Source of the DNA: an uncultured Collinsella sp.
GTDB taxonomy: Bacteria > Actinomycetota > Coriobacteriia > Coriobacteriales > Coriobacteriaceae
Length of the DNA stretch: 30,314 bases
Reading direction: 5' to 3'
NCBI GenBank assembly: GCA_902493915.1
Contig: CABUQY010000012.1
Span: forward strand, 1-30,314
Positions 15,591 through 22,344 of this stretch are shown piece after piece. Below the pieces are notes generated by a model that was given only the letters and a program-made list of their open reading frames with translations, searched no databases and had not been told where the DNA came from. The position numbers were made by a program, and so were the translations under genes. Positions within the stretch are counted from its first letter, which is position 1. Every line of letters starts with the position of its first letter.

Positions 15591-18032
15591 CTACCCCAGC
15601 GAGCGGTTGAGGGAGCCGAGCTCGTCGTTGCCCATGGTGCGCCACATTTGGAAGATGCAACCGCGTGCCAGGAAAAAGAAGCCGTTGTCGACCAGTTGCA
15701 CAGCGGCATCTGCCAGCTGATTCGTCACGGCGGACACTGGCGGCAACTCAAGTCCAGCCTTGCGGATAGTCTCGCCCGCTTCCTCGAACGTCGGAGGCTC
15801 GCTAACGCCCATCTCGTTCATAAGGCCCTGCATTTCTTCCAGCGCGCTACTGCCCGACTCCTCGCCGCGCGGCACGAGACGGTAACAAGCCAGCGCCAGG
15901 TCGAGCTGATCGCAATTCCAATAGGCAAACGCCAAGCGATAGAACAGGTAGCCGATTGCAGAACGATCGCTGGCAATACGTAGGCCGTGGCGCGCCACCT
16001 CGATAATCTCGTCAAAGCGCTCCAGACGCGCAAGCACGTTGATGAGCGCAAAGTGCGATTGCATGGACGAGCGCGCCAGATCGTAAAGATGGCGCACCTC
16101 GGGCAGCGCTCGTTCAAAGTCCTCTTGCTCGGCGTAAAAGCTGCAGATCTCGTGCTGGGCAAAGTACAGCGCATCGGGCGCACGAAGGATTCGCACAGAG
16201 CGGTCTTCTTCCAACACCGGTAGCACCATGCGCACCAGCTGGTTATCGCAAAACTGCGTTTGAACCGGACCTGTCGCCAAAAGCTCGGCGACGGCGCACT
16301 TAGCCTCCAACTCCTCGACAAGACGGGAAAAGCCTTCAAAAGCACCTGTACGGTCGACTTTTGCCTGCTCGCGCAATTCAACAACACGGGCCACGTATGG
16401 GTCATCGTCCTCTTCCATGACCTCCAACTCGTCAGCCTTATCGGCGAGCAGCAGATCGCGCAGCGCCGGCGGCAGTGTGCGATGGTCATCACGCGGACGA
16501 GCATGAACCTCCGCAGGCTCAATCGTCTCCGGAGCGGTTGACTCATACGCCTCAAGCACACGCTTGCACGGCATATCGTCCATGTCCATGCTCTCAAGAT
16601 CCTTGGCGACAGGCACGCAATCGGCCAGATAGGCCGCGCGCCCAAAGAAATACGTTGCGACAACGCGCTCGCCCTGCTCACTGTCGGGAGCAGCAATCTG
16701 CACATAGCAGCGCGTGATGCAGGTGCCCGCGGCAAAACACGCTGCCGCAAGCGTGAGTGCCACGCGCGCATCGTGCTCCGCGGCCCAGATCGCACGCGTG
16801 TCCTCTTCCAGCTCGCGCCAGGCGTCATCTTGAGCGTCGTATTCACGTTGCGGCATGGCATTCACGACAGAGTGCCCAAACCGAACGAGCATAATCCCCT
16901 CGGCAACATTTGCCCGATAGGTATAGTCGAGCCGCGTGACCACGTTGAGCGCCTCGACAATACGCGCGAAGCGGGTACGCACATCCCACTCACCGCCCGG
17001 CTGGCAAGCCACCGTACCCGGTTTGCCCCACGGGTTATCGCTCGAGGTCGTATCGAGCAGTCGGGGAACATCGTTGGTCGTCTTGGCGATATGCCACGCA
17101 TCAAAGAGCGCGCAGCCCTCAAGGCTCGGCGAGGATGCCGCAGGGGCCAATCCGGCCCCGATGCGCTCGAGGATGCCGGAGAGGCGGTTGAGACGGCACT
17201 CGATGGCAAGCAGCATGTCAATCTCGCCCTGGTCCAGCAGGCTACGATCAAAATTGAGATAGAAAAGCTTTGAGCGATCGATGCGAGCCAGGCTCATCTC
17301 GGACTTGGCGGCGATGGTGCGCAGTCGGGGCAAGTCGACCTCGCTCATAAGGGCGGCCGCATAACGCTCGATACCGCTCGGATTCTCGGCATGGTCGACA
17401 CGGTAGAGCAGCGTCTCGATAGCGTCAGGTAGCGGTGCCGTGTTAAAGCCCAAAAACACCTCGACCGGCTCGGGCAACTTTACGAGCTTTATTTTGTCGA
17501 CAACGTTTTGCATGTCCGCATCGAGACCGTCGACGCCCGCCGTGTTCGCAATAGCGCTTTCGGAGTTGGCAAATATCACGTAGCGCAAGAACATCGAGGC
17601 CATGAACTCGCCGTAAGGAAGGGCGCGGGTCGAATTCCATGTCTCGTGGTCGGACTGCTCGCGCATGGGGCCTTCGGGAGAGCCGATGACTCGCGCCCGG
17701 GAGCGCATCGTCCCATCGGTACCCCTGACTGCAATCTCACCGATGTTGGAATCGGACTCGTCAAGAATCAGCTGCATGTCGGGATCGTCGGGCAGCGATA
17801 CTTCGTTAACGGGACGGTCCACCTTATAGACCTCACCCGAAACGCTCACGTAGCCCAAAAGCGACACATGGCTTTTGCCGACGAATTCGACGACATAGCA
17901 TGATTCATGCGGGTCCTCGCCAAAGAGTTTCCAGACCACGCCATATGAGCGCCCCGCAGGCTGCTCGGGCATCGCCGGAAAGCGCTTCTTGGGATCGAGA
18001 AACCTGAGCTTGTATGTCGGACGCTCTGCCAC
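15591..18032 (-). CDS. Large protein of unknown function with TPR-like C-terminal region
   Basis: An 813-residue cytoplasmic-looking protein without signal peptide or membrane segment. I do not recognise the N-terminal 600 residues: an opening with KLRFLDPKKRFPAMP, then a beta-rich part (VVWKLFGEDPHESCYVVEFVGKSHVSLLGYVSV), then long alpha-helical stretches. Residues about 621-723 resemble tetratricopeptide helices (YAEQEDFERALPEV, LARLERFDEIIEVARHGL, YWNCDQLDLALACYRL). An acidic patch, EVMEEDDDP, lies in the middle. The start is GTG 18032 with AGGGTGA 7 nt upstream. Codon use matches the neighbours. Such proteins may serve as scaffolds, but no partner or reaction can be inferred; its nearest neighbours are the AAA ATPase gene and the tRNA-Arg cluster. 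Confidence 0.85.
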   Translation of the reverse strand: MAERPTYKLRFLDPKKRFPAMPEQPAGRSYGVVWKLFGEDPHESCYVVEFVGKSHVSLLGYVSVSGEVYKVDRPVNEVSLPDDPDMQLILDESDSNIGEIAVRGTDGTMRSRARVIGSPEGPMREQSDHETWNSTRALPYGEFMASMFLRYVIFANSESAIANTAGVDGLDADMQNVVDKIKLVKLPEPVEVFLGFNTAPLPDAIETLLYRVDHAENPSGIERYAAALMSEVDLPRLRTIAAKSEMSLARIDRSKLFYLNFDRSLLDQGEIDMLLAIECRLNRLSGILERIGAGLAPAASSPSLEGCALFDAWHIAKTTNDVPRLLDTTSSDNPWGKPGTVACQPGGEWDVRTRFARIVEALNVVTRLDYTYRANVAEGIMLVRFGHSVVNAMPQREYDAQDDAWRELEEDTRAIWAAEHDARVALTLAAACFAAGTCITRCYVQIAAPDSEQGERVVATYFFGRAAYLADCVPVAKDLESMDMDDMPCKRVLEAYESTAPETIEPAEVHARPRDDHRTLPPALRDLLLADKADELEVMEEDDDPYVARVVELREQAKVDRTGAFEGFSRLVEELEAKCAVAELLATGPVQTQFCDNQLVRMVLPVLEEDRSVRILRAPDALYFAQHEICSFYAEQEDFERALPEVRHLYDLARSSMQSHFALINVLARLERFDEIIEVARHGLRIASDRSAIGYLFYRLAFAYWNCDQLDLALACYRLVPRGEESGSSALEEMQGLMNEMGVSEPPTFEEAGETIRKAGLELPPVSAVTNQLADAAVQLVDNGFFFLARGCIFQMWRTMGNDELGSLNRSLG

Positions 18033-18129
18033 GAAGTATCACCCTGATCGGTCGCTTGAAGAAGGAGTGGTCACGGATGGGCCGCGACACCTACTCGAAA
18101 TCTTACACGAGTCGACAGGAAATAGTCCG

Positions 18130-18168
18130 CTTTACGCCCGCGCCTCGACCGAGGTTCGAATCCATGCG
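18130..18168. repeat. Truncated copy of the tRNA-Arg module, T-arm end only
   Basis: The right-hand part of the GC-rich module (CCTCGACCGAGG, then GGTTCGAATCC on the + strand) is repeated here without the hairpin core. It lies just past the terminator of the left tRNA 3' fragment. A shorter copy of the same end lies at 18801-18830. Confidence 0.7.
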
Positions 18169-18185
18169 GTGCTTACGTAAAAGAA

Positions 18186-18207
18186 AAGCCCCCGTTGCCG
18201 GAGGCTT
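18186..18207 (-). terminator. Terminator copy after the left tRNA-Arg 3' fragment
   Basis: AAGCCTCCG, loop GCAA, CGGGGGCTT on the - strand, followed by TTCTTTT. It is nearly identical to the terminators of the intact tRNA-Arg genes, although what precedes it is only a tRNA fragment. Confidence 0.85.
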
Positions 18208-18217
18208 CAAGTTCAAT

Positions 18218-18352
18218 TGGTGCGGCGTATAGGATTCCGCGCATCCGCTGCGCGGATCCGCACCGGCTTCGCCCGCCTGCCGGCGCGCTCGCCCGCGGGC
18301 TAAAACGCTCCGCGTTTTCTTCACGCCCGCGCCTCGACCGAGGTTCGAATCC
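18218..18352. repeat. tRNA-Arg-associated GC-rich module, left copy (tRNA 3' fragment, hairpins, inverted T-arm)
   Basis: Positions 18218-18237 repeat the last 20 nt of tRNA-Arg (T-loop half GAATCC to CCA, - strand). The identity ends inside the T-loop. A 104-nt GC-rich insert follows, with hairpins such as ATCCGC-TGC-GCGGAT and AAAACGC-TCC-GCGTTTT. It ends at GGTTCGAATCC (18342-18352), the Arg T-arm in the opposite orientation. The copy at 18881-19015 differs at 3 of 104 insert positions. It encodes no complete tRNA. Confidence 0.85.
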
Positions 18353-18374
18353 ATGCAGTGTTTACGTAAAAGAA

Positions 18375-18396
18375 AAGCCCCCGTTGCCGGGAGCTT
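18375..18396 (-). terminator. Terminator of the left tRNA-Arg gene
   Basis: AAGCTCCCG, loop GCAA, CGGGGGCTT on the - strand, followed by TTCTTTT, 10 nt after the encoded CCA. Confidence 0.9.
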
Positions 18397-18406
18397 TAAT
18401 CTCAAA

Positions 18407-18483
18407 TGGTGCGGCGTATAGGATTCGAACCTATGACGTTCTGATTCGTAGTCAGACCCTCTATCCAGCTGAGGTAACGCCGC
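18407..18483 (-). tRNA. tRNA-Arg (anticodon ACG), left copy
   Basis: On the - strand acceptor GCGGCGT pairs with ACGCCGC, anticodon stem TCTGA/TCAGA closes loop CTACGAA (anticodon ACG, the wobble A normally made inosine by TadA), T-arm ATAGGTTCGAATCCTAT, discriminator A and encoded CCA. 77 nt, identical to the two other copies in the cluster. Confidence 0.97.
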
Positions 18484-18495
18484 GACTTGTTGATT

Positions 18496-18524
18496 ATTAT
18501 GCACATGGACTGAATAATCGTCAA
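18496..18524 (-). promoter_or_regulatory. Promoter of the left tRNA-Arg gene
   Basis: TTGACG and CATAAT with a 17-nt spacer on the - strand, 12 nt before the tRNA 5' end. Confidence 0.8.
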
Positions 18525-18607
18525 GCGTTTTTCAAAAAAAGTTATTGAATTTGATTTTTACTCATTTTAATCACTTGATGCGATCCTCGACGCATCGCGA
18601 TATAATA

Positions 18608-18629
18608 AAGCCCCCGTTTCCGGAGGCTT
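18608..18629 (-). terminator. Terminator of the middle tRNA-Arg gene
   Basis: AAGCCTCCG, loop GAAA, CGGGGGCTT on the - strand, followed by TATTATA. No GC-rich module follows this tRNA copy. Confidence 0.85.
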
Positions 18630-18639
18630 AAAACTCAAT

Positions 18640-18716
18640 TGGTGCGGCGTATAGGATTCGAACCTATGACGTTCTGATTCGTAGTCAGACCCTCTATCCA
18701 GCTGAGGTAACGCCGC
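18640..18716 (-). tRNA. tRNA-Arg (anticodon ACG), middle copy
   Basis: Same 77-nt sequence as the other two, with loop CTACGAA and encoded CCA. It is the only copy of the three whose 3' flank lacks the GC-rich module. Confidence 0.97.
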
Positions 18717-18728
18717 AACGCACGGATT

Positions 18729-18757
18729 ATTATGCACGTGACCCCTCGATGGGTCAA
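18729..18757 (-). promoter_or_regulatory. Promoter of the middle tRNA-Arg gene
   Basis: TTGACC and CATAAT with a 17-nt spacer on the - strand, ending 12 nt before the tRNA. The layout is very like that of the left copy. Confidence 0.8.
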
Positions 18758-18847
18758 GCGACAATTTGGAAAAATTTTACGAAGTAATGATTAAGATGCT
18801 CGCGCCTCGACCGAGGTTCGAATCCATGCGGTGTTGCCATAAAAGAA

Positions 18848-18869
18848 AAGCCCCCGTTGCCGGAGGCTT
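18848..18869 (-). terminator. Terminator copy after the right tRNA-Arg 3' fragment
   Basis: AAGCCTCCG, loop GCAA, CGGGGGCTT on the - strand with TTCTTTT behind it, after a tRNA fragment rather than a whole tRNA. Confidence 0.85.
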
Positions 18870-18880
18870 TCGATTTCGAT

Positions 18881-19015
18881 TGATGCGGCGTATAGGATTC
18901 CGCGCATCCGCTGCGCGGATCCGCACCGGCTTCGCCCGCCTGCCAGCGTGCTCGCCCGCGGGCTAAAACGCTCCGCGTTTTCTTTACGCCCGCGCCTCGA
19001 CCGAGGTTCGAATCC
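18881..19015. repeat. tRNA-Arg-associated GC-rich module, right copy
   Basis: 18881-18900 repeats the tRNA-Arg 3' end from the T-loop on, with the CCA changed to TCA. 18901-19004 is the 104-nt GC-rich insert and 19005-19015 the inverted T-arm GGTTCGAATCC. Only 3 insert positions differ from the left copy (18238-18341). It lies between the terminator of the right tRNA-Arg gene and a second terminator copy. Confidence 0.85.
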
Positions 19016-19037
19016 ATGCAGTGCCGACGTAAAAGAA

Positions 19038-19059
19038 AAGCCCCCGTTGCCGGAGGCTT
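19038..19059 (-). terminator. Terminator of the right tRNA-Arg gene
   Basis: AAGCCTCCG, loop GCAA, CGGGGGCTT on the - strand followed by TTCTTTT, 11 nt after the encoded CCA. Confidence 0.9.
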
Positions 19060-19070
19060 TCGATTTCAAT

Positions 19071-19147
19071 TGGTGCGGCGTATAGGATTCGAACCTATGA
19101 CGTTCTGATTCGTAGTCAGACCCTCTATCCAGCTGAGGTAACGCCGC
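19071..19147 (-). tRNA. tRNA-Arg (anticodon ACG), right copy
   Basis: Third identical 77-nt gene with anticodon ACG and encoded CCA. It is the most upstream of the cluster in transcription order and has its own promoter, so the three copies are separate units. Confidence 0.97.
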
Positions 19148-19158
19148 AGCGCAAGACA

Positions 19159-19188
19159 TATAAAACCACTTTAGCTTATTGGAGTCAA
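19159..19188 (-). promoter_or_regulatory. Promoter of the right tRNA-Arg gene
   Basis: TTGACT and TTTATA with an 18-nt spacer on the - strand, ending 11 nt before the tRNA. Confidence 0.65.
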
Positions 19189-19224
19189 GCACAATCTCAA
19201 ACTTTTTTGTGGAACGCAGTTTTG

Positions 19225-19602
19225 TCATGCTGCTCCGCATATACCGCTGTTCCCCGTACGATCGATTGGCTTTTCGATCACGTCGAACTTGGCATCAAGT
19301 TCCCTCAGGAGCGATCTCACCCGCTGGGCACAATCATAATCGGCAAACGAGATACTCAGCATGCGCGCGACCTGGTTGGAAGTCCCAACTCCATAGAATT
19401 GCTCCAGCGCCACAAGCCCCTCGTGCGCCACAAACGTCTCGACCACATGCGGCGACTCCTCAAAGCACCATTGGGTCAACGGACCCTCACTCGTCTGCCG
19501 AAGCACCAGGCCACCCATGCCAGACGGCTCACACGTTACAAGCAGGTACTCCCCGCCCTCGTCGCTCTCAAACAAAACCACCCGATCATCAAACAGCTCC
19601 AT
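19225..19602 (-). CDS. Small protein of unknown function (125 residues)
   Basis: The product is acidic, cytoplasmic-looking and without a membrane segment. I do not recognise a family. It opens with MELFDDRVVLFESDEGGEYLLVTCE, probably beta strands, has a middle helix with HVVETFVAHEGLVALEQFYG, and ends with a helix SLLRELDAKFDVIEKPIDR and a cysteine in the tail. ATG 19602 has AGGGG at 5 nt, a good site, and codon use fits the region, so I take it as a real gene. It is single, between the tRNA-Arg cluster and serS. Its upstream region holds a GAAC-N4-GTTC site (19662-19675) like an SOS box, which hints at LexA control. Confidence 0.75.
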   Translation of the reverse strand: MELFDDRVVLFESDEGGEYLLVTCEPSGMGGLVLRQTSEGPLTQWCFEESPHVVETFVAHEGLVALEQFYGVGTSNQVARMLSISFADYDCAQRVRSLLRELDAKFDVIEKPIDRTGNSGICGAA

Positions 19603-19661
19603 CGCGTCCCCTTTCTCTCGCTCTTATTTAGCAAAAGCATAGCAGGTAGATGGCTGTATAC

Positions 19662-19675
19662 AGAACAGTTGTTCG
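19662..19675. promoter_or_regulatory. SOS-box-like site (CGAACAACTGTTCT on - strand)
   Basis: The site keeps the GAAC-N4-GTTC core of the Gram-positive/actinobacterial LexA box and has one extra consensus base, C at the 5' end. It lies about 60 nt before the start of the 125-residue protein and overlaps the -35 position of a weak promoter (TATGCT as -10). A single site could arise by chance. Confidence 0.4.
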
Positions 19676-19729
19676 TGTGTTTTCTATTGAGCTGTCCGCA
19701 CGGCATGGTATGGACCTACGCACGAAATA

Positions 19730-19751
19730 GGGCGCCCCCGAAGGAGCGCCC
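19730..19751 (-). terminator. Terminator of serS
   Basis: On the - strand GGGCGCTCC, loop TTCG, GGGGCGCCC form a 9-bp stem, followed by TATTTCG. The T-run is weak but the hairpin is very stable and lies 24 nt after the serS stop. Confidence 0.75.
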
Positions 19752-19775
19752 TTGCATATCCCCTATGCAGGCAAG

Positions 19776-21059
19776 TTACGCGACCGGCTCGATCTTCTCG
19801 AGGCCGCCCATGTAGGGACGCAGAACCTCGGGGATTGTGATGGTGCCGTCGGCGTTCTGATAGTTCTCCAGAATGGCGGCCATGGTGCGGCCAGCCGGCA
19901 GACCGGAACCGTTGAGGGTGTGCAGGTAGCGCGAACCCTTGAAGTTCTCGGGGTCGCGATACTTGATGTTGGCGCGGCGAGCCTGGAAGTCGCCGCAGTT
20001 GGAGCAGGAGCTGATCTCCTTGTAGGCGTTGTAGCTCGGCAGCCAAACCTCGACATCGTAGGTCTGACGGGCAGAGAAGCCCAGGTCGCCGGTGCACAGG
20101 CTAATCACGCGATACGGAAGGCCCAGCTGCTGGAGCAGGTACTCGGCCTCGGCGGTCATGCTCTCAAGCTCCTCGTCGGACTCCTCCGGCTTGGCGAACT
20201 TGACCATCTCGACCTTGTCGAACTCGTGCTGGCGGATGATGCCGCGGGTGTCGCGACCGGCGGAGCCGGCCTCCTCGCGGAAGCAAGGGGTGAAGGCGGT
20301 GTAGCGGCGCGGCAGGGTATCGGCGTCCAGGACCTCACCGGCGTGCAGGTTGGTGAGCACGACCTCGGCGGTAGGGATCAGGAAGTTGTCGCCCGAGACG
20401 TGATAGGCGTCGTCCTCGAACTTAGGCAGCTGGCCCGTGCCGAACATGGTCTGACGCTTGACGACGATGGGCGGCCACCACTCCTTAAAGCCACGGCTGG
20501 TGTGCGTGTCCAGGAAGAAGTTGATGAGGGCGCGCTCCAGGCGGGCGCCGGCGCCACCGAGAACGGTGAAGCGGCTGCCGGAGAGCTTGTTGCCGCGCTC
20601 GAAGTCGAGGATGTCCAGATCGGTGCCCAGATCCCAGTGCGGCTTAAAGTCGAAGTCGAACTCGCGCGGGGTGCCCCAACGGCGACGCTCGATGTTCTCG
20701 TCCTCGTCCTTACCGTACGGGGTGGCCTCGCACGGGATGTTGGGCAGGTGAGCCATAAAGTCGTACTGCTCCTGCTCGAGGGCGGTACGGCGCTCGGCCA
20801 GGCCATCGATCTTCTCGTTGACGGCGCGCACGGCCTCCTTGGCAGCCTCGGCCTCGTCCTTCTTGCCCTCCTTCATCAGGGCGCCGATCTTCTTGGACTC
20901 GGCGTTACGCGTGGCCTGGAGCTCCTCGACCTCGGTGATGACGGCACGACGCTCGTCATCGAGCTCAAAGAACTTCTCGCGATCCCAGGACGTCTGGCGA
21001 TTAGCCATGGCGGTGTCGATGGCATCGGGGTTCTCGCGAACAAACTTGATATCAAGCAT
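19776..21059 (-). CDS. serS: Serine--tRNA ligase
   Basis: The 427-residue class II synthetase charges tRNA-Ser. The N-terminal part (about 30-100) is the long antiparallel coiled coil that contacts the tRNA variable arm (DDERRAVITEVEELQATRNAESKKIGALMKEGKKDEAE). The catalytic domain has motif 2 TPCFREEAGSAGRDTRGIIRQHEF and motif 3 with GSGLPAGRTMAAILENYQ. The cysteine-containing SSCSNCGDFQARRANIKY is the usual signature of bacterial SerRS. Start ATG 21059 is chosen for GGAGG 5 nt upstream; the frame is open 9 codons further. It is a single-gene unit with its own terminator. No T-box is visible in the short upstream region. A divergent small membrane protein gene begins 111 nt away. Confidence 0.97.
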   Translation of the reverse strand: MLDIKFVRENPDAIDTAMANRQTSWDREKFFELDDERRAVITEVEELQATRNAESKKIGALMKEGKKDEAEAAKEAVRAVNEKIDGLAERRTALEQEQYDFMAHLPNIPCEATPYGKDEDENIERRRWGTPREFDFDFKPHWDLGTDLDILDFERGNKLSGSRFTVLGGAGARLERALINFFLDTHTSRGFKEWWPPIVVKRQTMFGTGQLPKFEDDAYHVSGDNFLIPTAEVVLTNLHAGEVLDADTLPRRYTAFTPCFREEAGSAGRDTRGIIRQHEFDKVEMVKFAKPEESDEELESMTAEAEYLLQQLGLPYRVISLCTGDLGFSARQTYDVEVWLPSYNAYKEISSCSNCGDFQARRANIKYRDPENFKGSRYLHTLNGSGLPAGRTMAAILENYQNADGTITIPEVLRPYMGGLEKIEPVA

Positions 21060-21170
21060 TAGATCCTCCGGCGATATACATTCCATTTAGGTTGCAACCT
21101 TGTACATGTATGGGCAAGTATATACTTATGAGCGTTTACGACCCAACTCAACTACGCAAGAAGGCACCCA

Positions 21171-21344
21171 ATGGACGCAGTTTTTTCCTTTTTGTTTGGC
21201 ACCCGCACCGGTTTTGCCATCCTTTTCGCCGGCGGCATCCTGCTGTTTGCGATTCTTGCCTTTGTAATGGAGAAGCGCACCCATAAGATGTACGTCGACC
21301 GTGGACCCAAGTCCGAGGACGAGGAAGACAGCTTCTGGGACTAA
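21171..21344 (+). CDS. Small single-pass membrane protein (57 residues)
   Basis: An ATG at 21171 preceded by AAGAAGG at 6 nt opens a 57-codon frame ending in TAA at 21342-21344. The product begins MDAVFSFLFGTRTGFAIL, has one strong hydrophobic helix at about 13-33 (FAILFAGGILLFAILAFVM), and ends in a charged tail with EKRTHKMYV and an acidic end, SEDEEDSFWD. It fits a single-pass membrane protein with a cytoplasmic acidic tail. I know no family. A clear ribosome binding site, sensible composition and a very strong terminator downstream (21398-21439) support it as a real gene. It is divergent from serS; TATACT-like sequence about 50 nt upstream may be its -10. Confidence 0.75.
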   Translation: MDAVFSFLFGTRTGFAILFAGGILLFAILAFVMEKRTHKMYVDRGPKSEDEEDSFWD

Positions 21345-21350
21345 CCTGCC

Positions 21351-21493
21351 AAAAAGGGACAGGTTTATTTTGGTCGGTTTTATCTGGGCAAATGCAGGCG
21401 CCCCGCAACTGGAATTGAGCCAGTTGCGGGGCGCTTTTTGCTAAAGGGACAAAACCGCAGGAAAAACCCGCCAAAATAAACCTGTCCCTTTTT
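21351..21493. repeat. Perfect 23-bp inverted repeat flanking a terminator (REP-like pair)
   Basis: The arms 21351-21373 and 21471-21493 are exact reverse complements (core GGGACAGGTTTATTTTGG), and similarity continues inward for about 13 nt. A third GGGAC piece lies at 21446-21450. The pair encloses the terminator hairpin. The layout fits a head-to-head pair of REP-type elements. Confidence 0.75.
21398..21439 (+). terminator. Strong intrinsic terminator of the 57-residue gene, perhaps bidirectional
   Basis: GCGCCCCGCAACTGG and its exact complement form a 15-bp stem with loop AATTGAG, followed by TTTTT on the + strand. Transcription of proC meets it from the other side, with a poorer T-run. 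Confidence 0.92.
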
Positions 21494-21501
21494 AGTCGGT
21501 T

Positions 21502-22272
21502 TTACTGGAGGGTGGCGTCAATGGCCTTGACCAGGGCGCTGCGCATGCCGGCATCCTCGAGCGCGATGACGCCCTTGATGGTGGCACCACCGGGCGAGCA
21601 CACGGCGTCCTTCATTGCGGCGGGATGCTGGCCGGTTGCCAGCTGCAGCTTTGCCGTGCCCAGCACCATCTGGCTCACGATGCGATAGGCGTCAGCACGC
21701 GGAATACCGTGCTTGACGGCCGCGTCACCCAGCGCCTCAATCGCCATGGCGACAAACGCCGGCGCGCAACCGCCCACGGTACCGCCCACAAACAGCAGAC
21801 TCGAATCGAGCTCGACCACCGTGCCGAGCTTGTCGAGCAGGTCGAGCGCCGCCGCGCGCTGCTCATCGTCAAGTGTAGAGGACTTCTCGCAGGCTATGAC
21901 GCCCTCGCCCACCGAAACCGGCGTGTTTGGCACCGTCGAGATGTGCGCGATGCCAGGAAGAACCTGCTCCCACTTGGCGCTGTCCCAGGTCCAGGCGACC
22001 GAAAGGATGACTTTTTTGACAAGGGCGTCCTTGAGCGGAGCGAAGACCTTCTCGATCATGTACGGCTTGACCGCAGCGACCACGATATCGGACGCGGCGA
22101 CAACCTCTGCCGCATCACGGCAGGCGACCATCCCGCGCGCCTCACAGCGCTCAACCAAGGCGTCGTAGCGGCCCGCGCAGGCGCACATGTCACTCGCGGC
22201 CACGCCGGCAGCGATCCAGCCATCGGCCATAGCGCTCGCCATATTGCCAAAACCGACAAATCCGATCTTCAT
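21502..22272 (-). CDS. proC: Pyrroline-5-carboxylate reductase
   Basis: The 256-residue cytoplasmic enzyme makes L-proline from pyrroline-5-carboxylate with NAD(P)H, the last step of proline synthesis. The N-terminal Rossmann motif is GFVGFGNMASAM (residues 4-15); AAVKPYMIEKV and STVPNTPVSVGEG are the usual middle motifs, and the C-terminal dimer domain carries the family signature PGGATIKGVIALEDAGMRSAL. Length is close to the usual 260-270. GAGGA stands 9 nt before the ATG. It follows rlmH on the same strand after a 72-nt gap; readthrough is possible. glutamate-5-kinase and proA are not nearby. Confidence 0.96.
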   Translation of the reverse strand: MKIGFVGFGNMASAMADGWIAAGVAASDMCACAGRYDALVERCEARGMVACRDAAEVVAASDIVVAAVKPYMIEKVFAPLKDALVKKVILSVAWTWDSAKWEQVLPGIAHISTVPNTPVSVGEGVIACEKSSTLDDEQRAAALDLLDKLGTVVELDSSLLFVGGTVGGCAPAFVAMAIEALGDAAVKHGIPRADAYRIVSQMVLGTAKLQLATGQHPAAMKDAVCSPGGATIKGVIALEDAGMRSALVKAIDATLQ

Positions 22273-22344
22273 ATCACAGAGTCCTCTCAGACACGTTCCT
22301 CAAAACGAAGCTATTGTCCCACGACATTGTTTCGTATTGCCGAC

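Noticed and set aside
18103..19240. Several - strand ORFs over the tRNA-Arg cluster with repeated peptide DSNLGRGAGV
   Set aside because: They are translations of tRNA genes, terminators and GC-rich modules; the repetition comes from the DNA repeats, and no ribosome binding sites support them.
19752..21062. + strand ORF of 436 codons opposite serS
   Set aside because: It mirrors the serS frame almost exactly and is low-complexity Leu/Val/Gly.
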